Assembly (NCBI GenBank): GCA_017654935.2
Contig: CM065713.1
Coordinates: forward strand, 10,201,537-10,265,536
Direction of reading: 5' to 3'
Source of the DNA: Phymorhynchus buccinoides
Taxonomy: Eukaryota > Mollusca > Gastropoda > Neogastropoda > Raphitomidae
Length of the DNA stretch: 64,000 nucleotides
The notes beneath the pieces were generated by a model that was given only the letters and a program-made list of their open reading frames with translations, did no database searches and was not told where the DNA came from. A program made the translations under genes and the position numbers. Below are positions 10,567-23,530 of the stretch, piece by piece (positions within the stretch are counted from its first letter, which is position 1; each line of letters starts with the position of its first letter).

Positions 10567-12765
10567 TCATTATAATATAAAGGGAACACACACACACACA
10601 CACATCCTCATTCACACATACACACATACATACACACACACGCGCGCGTGTGCACACACACACATGTGCGTGTACGCACACTCACGCAGGCACGCTTGCA
10701 TGGAAAAACAGAAACAGAGGGACCGGTAGAGAAAGACAGAGAGAGACAGTGACAAAGAGAAAGTGACAGAACAATAAGAGAAAGAAAGCTAGCACTGGGG
10801 ACAATCCGTGCTGTAAGGGTCGACACAGGTGGACAATCCGTGCAGCGGAGACAATCCGTGCTGTCTTAGGCAGCACGGATTGTCTCCGCTGCATGGATCG
10901 TCTCGGAGACAATCCGTGCCGCCACAGGGTGATTGGCTTAAATGTTTTTGATGCTTTGTTTTCTGTTTATATAGGTTTTGTCCATATCAATCATTACCTC
11001 ATTTGTCTTTTCATTTGAGAACAAGATAGTGCTTGAGACTCACACATTGAATCTGGCATATAATTTGGAAAATTTTGTGAGTGACGACAAGCCCATAATA
11101 AATTACTCACACGTATGATAATGTGAAAAGGATAAACTTTTTTTCTCTTATTTTTGCATAGCACTCACACTATTAGTTATTGTTGAGATGCATAGGTGAA
11201 AAGTGCTACTGTGGTACCTTAGTTTTAGTTTTGAGCTTACTCCGTTATATAGATTTATAATATGAGCAGGAGACCGTTACTGTGTGTTCGAATGGAGGGG
11301 TGGGAGGGTGTGTGTGTGAGTCATGTGTATGCAAAGGTGTGTGTGTAGGAACGTAGGGGACAAAATCAAAGTTCATAATGATATTTTGATGTTTGTGTGC
11401 AAGACTCAAAAAATGGAAAAATCCCTCTTATTATATCAACTGTTTTTTCAATGACAGACCAAACTTCCAATCCCTACACTTCATTACAATGGCTTTGTTA
11501 ATTATGTCTACATGTATGAATATATTCAGTTCAAAGCCAGTCATAAAATTCAATAAATCACTTACTCATTTGTTAATTCATGAGTTAAGTTACATATCGT
11601 GTTTTGCGGACTGGGGGGCATGCTTGATTTTAAGGCGCACCCCCAAGTTGTACACAAAATTCAGATTGTGTTATTATAGGTTTTTTTACAGTATTACCAG
11701 TCACAGTGTGGGACGCGGGGGTCTCCGTCAGAGAAAAGAGCATCGCCTTTTGGTCCGTGAGATACAGTGTATATATATTTTATTCATTCAAATGCCCACT
11801 CACTAGTCACTTGCTCAACACAATTTTAGTCACAGAAAAGTTCACAAAAAGCTATCATAGTTTCAAAATCATATTTATCTGATTTGAATACAAACATCAA
11901 TTTTTTTGTTTGTTTGCTTTATCATGTTTATTATTATTAATACTATGATTATGATGGTAATTGTTGACATGCGTTGATCAATGTGTGTAGGTGTGGGAAA
12001 GAAAGAAGGAACTGTGGAATGGAGGGATGAGAGAGGGAAATAAAAAAATATGTTACAGCAACATTTTGAAGACACACGAAAGAGCTGCCCCACAAAGCCC
12101 AACGGGTAGGTGTGGCTAAGAAACCCTGTTAAATAACCTTATACTCTCACTCTCTCTCTCACTCTCTTTAACACACGCATATTATGTTTTGTAGTTATAA
12201 CATGTTTTCACATAATCACAGAAACCCTTCTTTATGTTTCATTCGTTTATTGTAGATATTGCCGTGCTTATAATTTGTGGACTTTCATGACTACAGTAAT
12301 GGTAGAGAGAGAAGGAATTGTTAGGCCTAGGTCTGGCATCCTCTCATAGCAGTGGTCTCGGCAAAAGTGCCCAGGGTGTGTCCAGTTATTCTGGAATCCC
12401 TCTAGGGCTAATAGGGGTATACCTTATAAGGCTGATAGACTTCCGGGTGGTTTCTAAGTTAATGCCATAGGCACTTTAACTTTATACTTATTTAAGGATA
12501 GAGATTTAGTACTAGACATAACAACACACACATGAACGCGCACGCACACTCACACATACAACCCCTTCTTATGCCCCCAACACAACAACACCCCAAGACA
12601 TTTACTCTCTACTGGAGAACATCATTACAGAAAAAAGCATAATTTACCAAAAAAATATCTTTCATTTTTCAAATGACTTTAGGTCATTCATTGACATTAG
12701 TCTTCAGCTTGGACCAATAGTAAACTTCCGTAATGACTGTTACTTGGAAATGGATTTTCTACACA

Positions 12766-13062
12766 TTAACTTGTTCGCATCGCAACGATTTTGAATTATT
12801 AAAAAAACCTCACAAATCACTCCAGGAGTCCAGCCATGCACACAAACAAAACAGACATAAACAAAAGGAGAAATGAAAGAAGATGACAGGTTTTTACTTC
12901 AGGCTACATAGGGAAGTTGTAGATCAGACTATTTTATATATAGACTTTATATAGAAAAACTCTCCACACCGATTGGTTTCCCCACAACAAATCACTACAA
13001 AAGCAAAGCCAGAGGCAAAATTGTGGTCTAAGGGAGCGAAGCGAGTTTAGAAGTGACCAAGG
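12766..13062. repeat. 300-bp dispersed repeat, copy 1 of 3
   Basis: It starts TTCGCATCGCAACGATTTTG and ends near GGGAGCGAAGCGAGTTTAG then AAGTGACCAA. Copies lie at 35690-35985 and 61525-61850. It has no open frame. The consistent length and shared boundaries suggest a non-autonomous transposon, but I cannot define its ends or target duplication. Confidence 0.75.
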
Positions 13063-13257
13063 TATGGCGTTATCTGTTTACAGCTGCAACACCAGCTGTC
13101 CTGTAGTCACCATGGCCATAAGAGTGGGAATGTTGCATAGGCAAGTAATATCATCATTTGAAAATATCAAGCCCAGTTTCCAGAATAGTGGTTGCCTCCT
13201 CTGCTATCTTGAGATTGTTGCATGGCTGACTAGGGAACACCTCTCTCTCTCTCTTTG

Positions 13258-14101
<844 letters not shown>

Positions 14102-14374
14102 CGAAAATAAGTAAGGGAGATAAACAGTGTCAACATAGTATCAAAAGTGATGGAATGTTTTCAATATATTCCTAATTATATAATGCAAATACTAACGCGG
14201 GGGGGTGACTGGCATACAAGTTCACGATGTAAACCTTCAAGATGCGCTATAGAAATTTGCTATGTTTATCTCCCTTACTTATTTTCGGGACGTACCGGTA
14301 CGATAGAACCGTACTGGTATACAGTACCGTTTTTAACTCAAACCAGTATTTTCGGTATTACCGGTTTGTACCAC

Positions 14375-14600
14375 CAGCTCCAGGGATGAGAGAACATTAC
14401 GTGTGACCGTTTTTGATTACCCCGCCACGTGGGCTGCCACACTCCCGTCTTTAATCGGGGGGGTTTGAAGACTGACGATGTTATGCAAGGAGCTTGTCAT
14501 CGCTAAAGACAATCCTCGCATGAAATATAACAACATTTTGACGTAGACTTTTGGTGTTCTAGCCTATGTCAATTGATCCGACAGCCTTAAAGCCAAGGCG
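14375..14600 (+). repeat. Dispersed repeat (GAACATTACGTGTGACCGTT family)
   Basis: The core GAACATTAC then GTGTGACCGTTTTTGATTAC and CCACGTGGGC is followed by TTTTGACGTAGACTTTTGG and GTTCTAGCCTATG. Related copies lie at 5500-5630 (reverse), 15070-15230, 21880-22200 and 51500-51780, plus a piece near 7440. Some copies begin with GACTCCAGGGATCATCCCA. No coding capacity is seen. Confidence 0.75.
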
Positions 14601-15239
14601 AAAACATGGTACTAAAATAGAGTAAAACACAATACAGCAGTGTTATGAGCAGCCCTGACGCTCAGAACAGCCTGAGCCAAATGACAAGGGCTGGGTTTCA
14701 CTTTCAGACATGTGCATCACTTAAGTGTAGTAACACAGTATTTTACCTGTCGTACAGCTAAAACAAAAATTGTCACAGCTAAAATTGTCACAAAAATCCT
14801 TTTTTTTTAAAAAGAACGTTCAACATATCCCATAGACCCCCTAAAAAAAAATCTAGAGACCTCCAGATTATCAAGGGGGGGAGGGAGGGGGGGAGTCAAT
14901 GACCTGAATTGACCCCTCATTTTGTGCAGCCAGGGCTCATTAGTCATACGACCATGAGCATGGAAACAGTCTGAAGCTCTGGAAATTGGCCAAAGTGCTT
15001 CCTGGGGTACAAAGGCCGGGATCCATAGGGCCAATACCCGGTAAAGTAAAGTCTCCTGGATGTTGTCGTTGTCTTACCCTGGCTTAAAGACTCCAGGGAT
15101 CATCCCAACAGCCAAAGCACTTGAACACTATGGCACAAATACACCAGCTAGGAATGAGAACATTACACGCGTGACCGTTTTTGATTACCCCGCCATGTGG
15201 GCAGCCACACCCCGACTTCGGAGGATTTTAGACTGATTT

Positions 15240-15690
15240 TAAACACTCTCTTTTCAAAGCCAAATTCCTTCCGTCTGTCGAGCTTGCTATCTGGAGCTCT
15301 GTCGCATTGCCTCTGTTCGTCATCTTCTCTCTGAAGACGCCACCAAAACTCATCTCTGCCTTTGTCCTCTCTCGTTTAAGACTACCGTAATTCACTTCTT
15401 GCTGGTTGCCCACAGAATCTTCTCTCCAAACTGCAAAAGGTTCAAAACAACGCTGCTCGCCTTGTTTTGAGGCGCTCTAAATCTGCTCATGTCACTCCTA
15501 TGCTTCAATCATTGCATTGGCTCCCTGTTGAAAGGCGAATGATTACAAGCTCTCTCTGTTTTGCTATAAATCCCTGAATGGTCTTGCTCCTTCTTACCTG
15601 GCTGATCTTCTGAATATCTATACTCCATCTAGACAACTTGGCTCCTCCTCTGACTCCCACATCCACCAGATCCCTCAGTTCTTCCATACG
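15240..15690 (+). pseudogene. LINE reverse-transcriptase 3' portion, frameshifted
   Basis: Reading across several frames gives CR1/L2-type LINE text: LISAFVLSRL near 15345, then a leucine-rich stretch ending NLLSKLQKVQNNAARLVLRR near 15420-15475, then LQSLHWLPVERR near 15510 and NGLAPSYLADLL near 15575. VQN-x-A-A-R-L followed by L-H-W-L-P is a signature of the region after the RT palm. Several frameshifts and stops make it inactive. It lies immediately after one copy of the dispersed repeat at 15070-15230. Confidence 0.75.
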
Positions 15691-16229
15691 TCATTTCATA
15701 AAGGCAACCAAACACATAATAATGTGGGTTGATCAGTAAAGTTTGTCCTTGGGTCCACCTTAAAACATGAACAAAGGAGTTCACAGATTTCAAATTTTTG
15801 CATTCCTATGAAGAACACCTTTCCTCTTCGTATGCACAGTTCCAGCCATCTACACCAGGGTTCAAGGTCATTTTGGTAGCTTCTTTGAGGCAAGGGTCGG
15901 AGCTGTGATTCTGAGCTTTTTTTGTGAGGGCCTAGGTGCCAGAAAAATTTGTCAAGCCAAACAAAACAAAAGATAAGAAAAAAATCAGTCATGTGGAGAT
16001 TTAAGTGAAGTCTGTAGAAATTAGAATCGGTGGTTCAAACATTGATTACTTAACTCTTTTTGGAAGGTCACAGCGACCTTGACCTTGTAGCTACTGACAT
16101 TTTCATGTGAAAGTAGAGTTTTGCTTGTGTCAATGGTTGGGCGCAGCTGGCAGACTGCTGTGGTAACTTCTGACAAAACAACTTGAGCAAAATGGGTTGC
16201 CATATTAAGTGTTATTTTCTTTGGCATAA

Positions 16230-16600
16230 TATCAATGACAGACAAGATCCCTGGGTTATTACAAAAACTAGCGCAACGCCTAGTACTGGCAATGCACCGT
16301 ACTGGTAACGCCACGTACTGGTTTCGCCGCGTTTCTGAACCGATTCGCTTCCGGTTTGGCACACCAATAGTCACCGTCCCCGGTCATCTATCTACCAAAT
16401 TTGAAGGCAATTGGTCCAGAAACACCGGAGATACGGGCGCCGAGAGTTCGGCGGATACGCGTTTCGCGCATTTGCCGAACCGCGCAAATGACACGGCCAC
16501 CTTGGTTGCCATTGCCATGGCCCCGTTAGGGCTGACAGCAAATTTGAAGCGATTCGGTCAAAAGACGGCGGAGTTATAAGGCCCGTTTTGTGTTTCAGAC
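16230..16600 (+). repeat. Dispersed repeat with GGTAACGCC and GCGATTCGGTCAAAAGACGG
   Basis: Short tandem words (TACTGGTAACGCC type) lead into AAATTTGAAGCGATTCGGTC and GGCGGAGTTATAAGGCCC. A related copy is at 50840-51010. A 114-codon frame spans it but matches no family I recognise, and its unusually GC-rich composition marks the repeat, not a gene. Confidence 0.6.
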
Positions 16601-18026
16601 ACACACACGGACACTTGCTAAATTACTATATGATGATGATGCAAAAATGTCACTTACAAACATGGAATTTTGAGTACAGTGCAATTGGTTTGTCCCAGTC
16701 AAGACCACTTTACATATATCATTGGCGCCTTTGTTTAAAATGATACAGGAGCTCTGCCAAGTCTCATTCCCTGTGATGACATCACATGTTTATTTGGGTC
16801 CATTTGGCCCAAACTTTCTGAGCATTTCTGTTGGACAACCATTACGTCGTTTCTTATGTTTGTCACTTAGGAAATTGGGTACCCATTTTGCTGCGAGCAT
16901 TCTCACTAGAAGATGTTTATGCATATTTTCTATTGTACTAAAAAAAATGTCACTTTTTTCACTTCTTTCTCTGTGTTATATATGGATATCCATCAGTCAG
17001 TTTATGGAAAAAACAGCAGGTTTTGTGTGTTCAGGACTGCAAAAAAGTTAACTAGAGGGCGACAGTTTTGGAAGCTGTGTTTTCCAGGATGGAAAGCTTC
17101 AACACATTTTGCAAATTGTACAGTAAGAAGTGCACAATCAGCCATACATATCTGTCAAATTAGAATTAATTTTCTTATAATAGTTGCCAAGTTTCATCTG
17201 TTTCATCACAAAAAAAAATCCCTTCATAACGTTTTTGGTCCTAACAGCTGTCGATTGTTACACTATTTTGTCGGTTGTCACGTTTCTCGTTGACTAAAAT
17301 CCAGCGGACATACAAGAAAAACTTACCCTCTGACAATCATACTACCATTTTCTTTCGAAACAAAAGATCGTCATTACGTACATCCGGGCTCTTCGGATAT
17401 ATTTTAAAACCTGCACTAGAGCCAGTACGTGGTGCGTTTGATAATTTTTTGTGAATATTTGTTTGTCATGTTTGGATTGTGTGCAGCCTTACAGCTTTGC
17501 GATCAGTTTGTGGGGCATAAAACAGGCATGGTAGTGGGGGCAAAGTGGTTTTCAAAGAAAATGGCCGAGGTCCAGGGGGCCGAAGAAAATTCAATACAAT
17601 TCAATAAATGAGTGAAATTTTCACTTTTTCATGCTATTTCAATGCATTTTTTAATAATTTTGTTTCAAGGATTTTCCGCGATTCGCGGAGGTCTACCATG
17701 CCTGATAAAAGGGAGGGCATGCTGTGTGAATGTAGTGTTAGTTGGTCATCCCTACACTGAGATGAAGGAAGAACAAGAAATTCAGTTGATCAAAGATCAA
17801 CACGAGGTGAAAGTGTTGACATCTACTGTTGGCCTGCCGTTTGCTTGCTGTCTTCTCTCTTCCTGCCAACCAACTCCTGTCTGTCCCTGCACCCATTTCA
17901 CTCCACACCATCACAATATGTATTTAGTACTTTGGTATCTCCATTATACCTGTATGTTTTATAGATTACAAATGGCAGGACCATTGCCAAACTTTACTGA
18001 TCAACCCTCATATCTTGCTGGCTTAC

Positions 18027-18262
18027 CTTCCAATTTCAAATCCGCTGGCTTGATCTCGGTCTCTGGGTACTTTGGATGTTCTGATAGCTCGCCACGCACC
18101 CGTACGTCCCACCGTCATTGCACCCGGCTTGGTTCATGACCAGTGTGATAGAGCCGCTGACCAGCCCTCCGGAGACACTGACGTTTCTCAAACTCTGGTC
18201 AGCAAGCTTGGCGCTGCCTTGAGCGTTATTGATGCTGAGCGCAGCATCTACCAGAACTGTGC
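18027..18262 (-). CDS. Gene B exon 3: second half of Ig-like domain 1, with apparent 1-nt frameshift
   Basis: The acceptor is at 18263 (ctgaag) or 6 nt further in (cacag); both keep frame. The donor is GTAAGC at 18026. The reading frame continued from exon 2 gives TVLVDAALSINNAQGSAK, then VSGSITLVMNQAGCNDGG and TYGCVASYQ, ending an Ig domain with D-x-G-x-Y-x-C. The same frame then reaches a TGA at about 18039. One frame over, the last 12 codons read ETEIKPADLKLE plus one base, which is a good G strand and ends in phase 1, as exon 4 requires. The exon is 236 nt where 237 would keep phase, so a single base appears to be missing near 18060. This is either a real lesion or a sequencing error. Confidence 0.75.
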
Positions 18263-19437
18263 CTTCAGATACATCAATCCAAAAACAAGAGAGAGAAAGA
18301 GAAAAGAGAGAGAAATAGAGGAAAGGGGGAGGGGAGAGATGAGAGGGGGAGGGGAGAGAGAGAGAGAGAGAGGGGGGGGAGAACATTGAAGGTTCAGACA
18401 CTTGGCTCTTTGAAGTGTGTGTGTGTGTGTGCACGACTATGTGTGTGTGTGTGTGTCTGACCATGTGTGTGTGTGTGTACGACCATGTGTGTACGTGTAC
18501 GACCGTGCATGCATACTAACAAGCTACAATACTCTCCCCCTGCCCCTCCTTTCCCCCCGTTTTTCTTCTCCTCCTCCCCTCCGCCCCATAGTATAAATAC
18601 TATTTCTTCTCAGGCCTTGAGCCTTTCTTCCGGCAAAAGTGGTATAGAACCTCCCCGGTTCCGTGGCAAAATAATCAAAGTGTTGATTGTGGCCACGCAT
18701 AGTCAAGAAGAAGATGCACGTGTGATACACAGTAACGGCTTTGTAATAAGGAGGTTTATAATATAACAGCTTCATCACTACTGTGTGCCTTTCTGACGAG
18801 AATGGGTTAGTTTAATAAAAGAAAATGAAGATGTGTGGATTTGTTTTAAAGCAAATATATGGAAACTCACCTAAGGAAAAACAAACAAAAACCCTTACAT
18901 ATACTCTAAGAATATATTTGCAATATACTGTTAATTCTTTCCGTGCTAACATGCGATGAGATCGCAGGACATGCGCACAACACTTCGTTACTAAGGTAAC
19001 GGGATATCGCAGGTGAACTTTAAAAAATCATATTATTCATAGTTCATAGGTCAAGTCATGCGCGGTTCAAAGTGGCATAAAAGTATTCCTCTACAGTCCC
19101 TTAATAGTTTTCAACCAAATGAAATGACTTCTAGTCTATTTTAAGAACGGCAATGAATGAAACCGAGACATTACCCCCTCTTTGTCATGAATTTTTTTTA
19201 AACATCATTAATCGGCCAGTAATGAAACATTTTACTTTGGAACTTTAACAGACGTTAACTTTTATTATTATAAAAAATCATTTTGATGTAATGAATGTAA
19301 ACCGGGCTAGTGTTGAACGGTTGTGAAGATAAACATTCGGCCAGCATAGACTGAGTTAACAGCCCTTTGGCCCAGAAGGCGTTAAATCTCTATTTTTCTC
19401 TCTCTCATCGAGTTAACAAAACATACTAACAAAAAGT

Positions 19438-20700
19438 GGCGGTACCATAGCCGATGAGGTTTAACCAAGGCGTGGTTACCGCTACACCTATCTATATTGT
19501 TAAAAATTCAGGACTTTACTGGTGTTGCACTGCCTCCGGGCATTGCAGCCAGTATTGTTCCCACCATCTTTGTATTTACAAATGTCCCATATGTGTCTAT
19601 GACCGAGAGGACGTAAAACATCATTTTATCACTGAGTTAACAATACTCTGGTTTCATTGTAGCGGTACCGTAGCCGATGAGGTTTGACCGAGGCGTGGTT
19701 ACTGCTACTTATCTGCATTGTTAAAAATTCGGGACTTTATTGGTGTTGCACTGCCTCCGGGCATTGCCCCCAGTATCGTTCCCACCATCTTTATATCTAC
19801 AAATGTCCCATATGTGTCTGTTCCAGACAGAGAGGATGTAAAACACCATTTTTCGATTTTAGTGAGTTAAATTATAGTTAAAAAATTGTGGCGGTACCAT
19901 AGCCGATGAGGTTTAACCAAGGCATGGTTACTGCTACATCTATCTGTATTGTTAAAAAATCAGGACTTTACTGGTGTTGCACTGCCTCCGGGCATTGCCT
20001 CCAGTATTGTTCCCACCATCTTTGTATCTACAAATGTCCCATATGTGTCTGTTCCAGACCGAGAGGACGTAAAACACCATTTTTCATTCATTCATTTCAT
20101 TCTTCAGTGAGTTAACAAACAAAAATAATATTATTGTGGGGGTACCATAGCCGATGAGGTTTAACCGAGGCGTGGTTACTGCTACACCTATCTGTATTGT
20201 TAAAAAAATTGGGACTTTACTGGTGTTGCACTGCCTCTGGGCATTGCCTCCAGTATTGTTCCTACCATCTTTATATCTACAAATGTCCCATATGTGTCTG
20301 TTCCAGACCGAGAGGATGTAAAACACCATTTGTCATTCAGTGAGTTAACAATACTGCTACACCTATCTGTATTGATAAAAATTTGGGACTTTACTGGTGT
20401 TGCACTGCCTCCGGGCATTGCCTCCAGTATTGTTCCTACCATCTTTGTATCTACAAATGTCCCATATGTGTCTGTTCCAGACCGAGAGGACGTAAAACAC
20501 AATTTTTTCTCCAGTGAGTTAACAATAACTATACCAGTTTATCATACATCTGTATCGTTAAAAATTTGGGACTTTCCTGGAGTTGCACTGCCTCCGGCAT
20601 TGCCTCCAGGATCGTTCCCACCATCTTTATATCTACTAATGTCCCATATGAGTCTGTTCCAGACCAGAGGACGTTAAACAGATTTTCATTCGTGAGTTAA
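19438..20700 (+). repeat. Six-unit array of a retroelement-tail-like repeat
   Basis: Each unit contains ACTTTACTGGTGTTGCACTG, GCCTCCGGGCATTGC, then GTTCCCACCATCTTT and CATATGTGTCTGTTCCAGAC, ending GAGGACGTAAAACA. The first four units also carry a leading GCGGTACCATAGCCGATGAG block; the last two begin at ACCTATCTGTATTG. Unit starts are about 19438, 19662, 19889, 20138, 20353 and 20525. Single copies elsewhere (33865-34010, 52285-52425) show it is a mobile sequence amplified here in tandem. Confidence 0.8.
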
Positions 20701-20825
20701 CAATATAGCATTAGTATTCAAACAAAGACACCTAACACTTGAACTGCAATGTTTAAGTGTTTTTTTAAAATAAATGTTGATTAGACTCTCAAGGCAAAAA
20801 CTAACAAGACACACAGAAAAAAATA

Positions 20826-21003
20826 CAGTAAAAATCGCTTAAGTCAAAATTGAAGGGACTGAAATTTTATTTTGAGACAGTCAATATTTTGAGTTTTAAA
20901 AGGACTTTTCAACACATAGATTATTAAACATTGACCAGAAAATTATTGAGAGTTATCCAGTGTTTTTTGAGTTACCCGTCTTTTAGTTATCAGGATTCCA
21001 CTG
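20826..21003. mobile_element. Possible pogo/Tigger-type MITE
   Basis: It begins TACAGTAAAAATCGCTTAAG and ends GGATTCCACTGTA, so both ends carry a CAGT/ACTG terminus next to TA. The internal text TTGAGTTATC-like is repeated near 60300-60440. No coding capacity. Confidence 0.45.
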
Positions 21004-21679
21004 TAATATGAAAAACTGCAGCCACATGGGGGTTGGTTGGCTGGCCTTGCTGGGACCATCCCTGCCGGAATGCCAATTACCCTGAAGCCCTCATAACAGC
21101 TGAGAGGGTGGGGATGTACCTTGGACAGCGATGTACTGAGGACCGAAAAGTGATACTTTGTACTCGATAGGACAAACTGTCCCGAGACGAGATAAATCAA
21201 TAAAGGACAAGGTCATGGCTCTTGCAGAAATCAGTAAGACGAAGCGTGCTTCTTTCGATTAATAAAAAAAAGAAGAAGAAAAAGTCCATTGCATATTTTT
21301 CTTAAATTTTATAGTTTAGCTGTAGAAAGCAAGCCACCTTAAAACAAATCAAAGTCACTAACGAGAAAGGGCGTAAAAGGGCAGTGAGGCCCACTTCTAG
21401 CCCTAATTACTACTACTACTAGAGTTAAAAATCTAATCAGACATTTTGTCCTGACAGGGGAGAGAGAACACAACAGGACATTTTTTATTTTAATAAGTCA
21501 ATGTCCTATGACCGGGGTCCTCAGGACATCACTGCTTGAGAGAAGCATATCCGCGATAAACACATTTTTAGCCCAAGTTTCCGGAATAGGAGCAGCTTTT
21601 ATAAGCTTCTGGAGGTCACAATAGTCTTAGCAATAGTCAAGAGTGACACACACACAATTTCATAAGTCTTGATACTCAC

Positions 21680-21850
21680 TATCAGTCAGCAAGGGTCCTG
21701 TTATTTTGGTGATCTGCAACAGCTGCAGGTTCTTCACGCCGGACAACGGTGGTCCGCATACGATGGTGACGCGGGTTCCCACATTGAGGGTGGTGGGGGT
21801 GAGCGTGATGCCAGCACTGGGGGTGATGGTGATCTCCTGGCTTTGGACAC
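21680..21850 (-). CDS. Gene B exon 2: signal cleavage region and first half of Ig-like domain 1
   Basis: The acceptor (ctgtccgcag) ends at 21851 and the donor GTGAGT starts at 21679. It is phase 1 in and phase 1 out, 171 nt. With the single base from exon 1 it reads CVQSQEITITPSAG, then LNVGTRVTIVCGPP and NLQLLQITKITGPLLTD. VTIVC is the B strand with the first conserved cysteine of an Ig fold. Its likely partner is the Cys of GTYGC in exon 3. Cleavage of the signal peptide near CVQSQ is plausible. The mature protein would begin with a short Thr/Pro-rich A-strand region. Confidence 0.85.
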
Positions 21851-22439
21851 CTGCGGACAGTGTTGTTGTTGTTTTGTTGTCATGAAGTTGTTGCCTGACT
21901 TAAAGACTTCAGGGATCAGCCCAGCAGCTGAAGCACTTGAACACTATGGTACAAATGCCCCAACTAGGGATGAGAACATTACGTGTGTGACCGTGTTTGA
22001 TTACCCTGCCACGTGGGCAGCCACACTCCGACTCCGGAGGATTTTGGAGGCTGATGTTATGCTAGGAGCTTGCCATGGTTAAAGACAATCCCTGCATAAC
22101 TATGCAGAACATAACATTTTGATGTAGCCTTGGTGTTCTAGTGTTCCGGTATGCCAATTGGTTGGATACAACCTTATGCCAAGGCGGACTGCGGAAAGTT
22201 AAATTATATTATTAATAAACATTGAAATTTGCTTCCTGAAAAGGCCCTTGATTCAAAATGGCTAATTTATTACGGGTTGACATAAGCCTGAAGTTGAGGC
22301 AAGCGATTGATTGATTGATTGCAATTGATTATTACTATGTTTTTTTAAACTTTTATCTTAATTGAGGGTTTACGCGCATGCAAATGTTTTAAGTATGTGC
22401 ACAATCTTTATCAATGTACAAACCCACACATTGAGCACT

Positions 22440-22718
22440 TCTCTGGCAGAGACAATAGAGGTCACTCTCTGAAATTATCCAAAGGGCACCATAGGCTCCA
22501 GATCAGAGGCAGCTTCTTCTCTCTTACTGTCTTAGAGTTATCGACCTTTGGAACAGCCTGCCAGACTCTGTGGTGATGGCACCCTCTGTCAACGCCTTCA
22601 AGTCTGGCCTAGACGCCTTCTAGTGGAAGCTCCCTACAGTCTACGACACAGAATGCTATCACCGACTTAGTTGTTTGCACCACCATGCGCATTGTTTTAT
22701 GTAAATTATGTTTTATGT

Positions 22719-22781
<63 letters not shown>

Positions 22782-22930
22782 GCTTTGTATATGCGCTGTT
22801 GCTGGTTGGTGTCACTCTTGAATGCTGTTTTTGTTGTCTGTTGATTAATCATTGATTGTAAAGCGCTTTGGGCTCATCTGAGGTAAAGCGCTATATAAAT
22901 GTACAATTATTATTATTATTATTATTATTA
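22440..22930 (+). pseudogene. LINE 3' end with AAAGCGCTATATAAATG tail
   Basis: Across shifted frames the text gives HRLQIRGSFF, then LWNSLPDSVVMAPSVNAFKS and GLDAF before a stop near 22623. This is the C-terminal pattern of CR1/L2-type LINEs (R-x-x-F-F, LWN-x-L-P, FK-x-x-LD). A 59-bp (GA)n tract interrupts the 3' untranslated part. The end is TGTAAAGCGCTTTGGGC, then AAAGCGCTATATAAATG and (ATT)n. It is truncated and frameshifted. Confidence 0.7.
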
Positions 22931-23400
22931 CATACTGGACACACGTACTACACGCATTCCTTTTTACTAAAAGGAGAGGACCCGCCATACTGTGTAGCAT
23001 GTGATTCTCCCATTTCCATTCGTCATGTCCTTTTGGACTGCTGGGATTTATATGACATTAGAAGGAAACACTACACTGCGGAGTCAATGAAGGTTTTGTT
23101 CCGTGATGTTCCGCCTGACACGATCTTTAATTTCTTGAAAGAGATCAATATATTTCACTTGATGTAAATAACTGTGATAGTTTTAACCCTAGATGTGTCA
23201 GGTTTTTACTTGTTAAGTTTGTGATTGACAAATGATCTTTAACAAAACGTATTTTAACACACAAAAAACTTTGATCTTGTTTTTATCCCTTTTTAATACG
23301 TGGTGAGATGTAACGTGGTGTGATGCAGCGTGGTGACAGCCCTGAAATGGCCTTTGCTGTCGACGGGGCTATAATTTTAATCTTAATCTTAATCACCATG
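22925..23400 (+). pseudogene. Jockey/I-like LINE C-terminal fragment
   Basis: The frame reads TGHTYYTHSFLLKGEDPPYC, then VACDSPISIRHVLLDCWDLY and ends IFNFLKEINIFHLM with a stop at about 23167. GHT-x(2)-TH-x(2)-LL followed by a C-x(2)-C and H-x-L-x-x-C cluster is typical of the tail after the RNase H region in Jockey/I-group LINEs. The 3' end reads GACGGGGCTATAATTTTAAT then (TTAATC)n. It joins directly after the (ATT)n of the previous LINE, suggesting insertion into that tail. Confidence 0.75.
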
Positions 23401-23528
23401 CGCGCATAACGTCTAACTTAGACTTAGACTCTAAGTCTACCACCTTGAATGGTGAACAGGCATCAATTGATAAAAAAACATATATTACTAGAGTACAAAC
23501 AGGTCTGTGCGTTGGTTGGGTCTGTGCA

Positions 23529-23530
<2 letters not shown>

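Larger units (their letters stand above)
7868..10925. repeat. 3-kb nested foldback with microsatellite core
   Basis: The left arm at 7868-8100 (GCACGGATTGTCTCCGCTGC, then a CTTTCTCTTATTTTTCTGTC block) reappears reversed at 10565-10925. Nested within are 8141-8210 against 9015-9090 (TTTCAGGCAATTGTAATTAC and its complement) and 8813-8850 against 8928-8962 (CAATTTCCACAAACTTCTGA and its complement). The inner centre is a (GT)18 tract at 8889-8924. A LINE fragment and CA/CT microsatellites lie between the arms. Confidence 0.8.
18263..21679 (-). other. Gene B intron 2
   Basis: A 3.4 kb intron from donor GTGAGT at 21679 to the acceptor of exon 3. It contains GA and GT microsatellites at 18290-18490, the six-unit array at 19438-20700 and a possible pogo-type MITE at 20826-21003. 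The remaining 18.5-19.4 kb and 21.0-21.6 kb are AT-rich without a recognisable gene. Confidence 0.75.
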
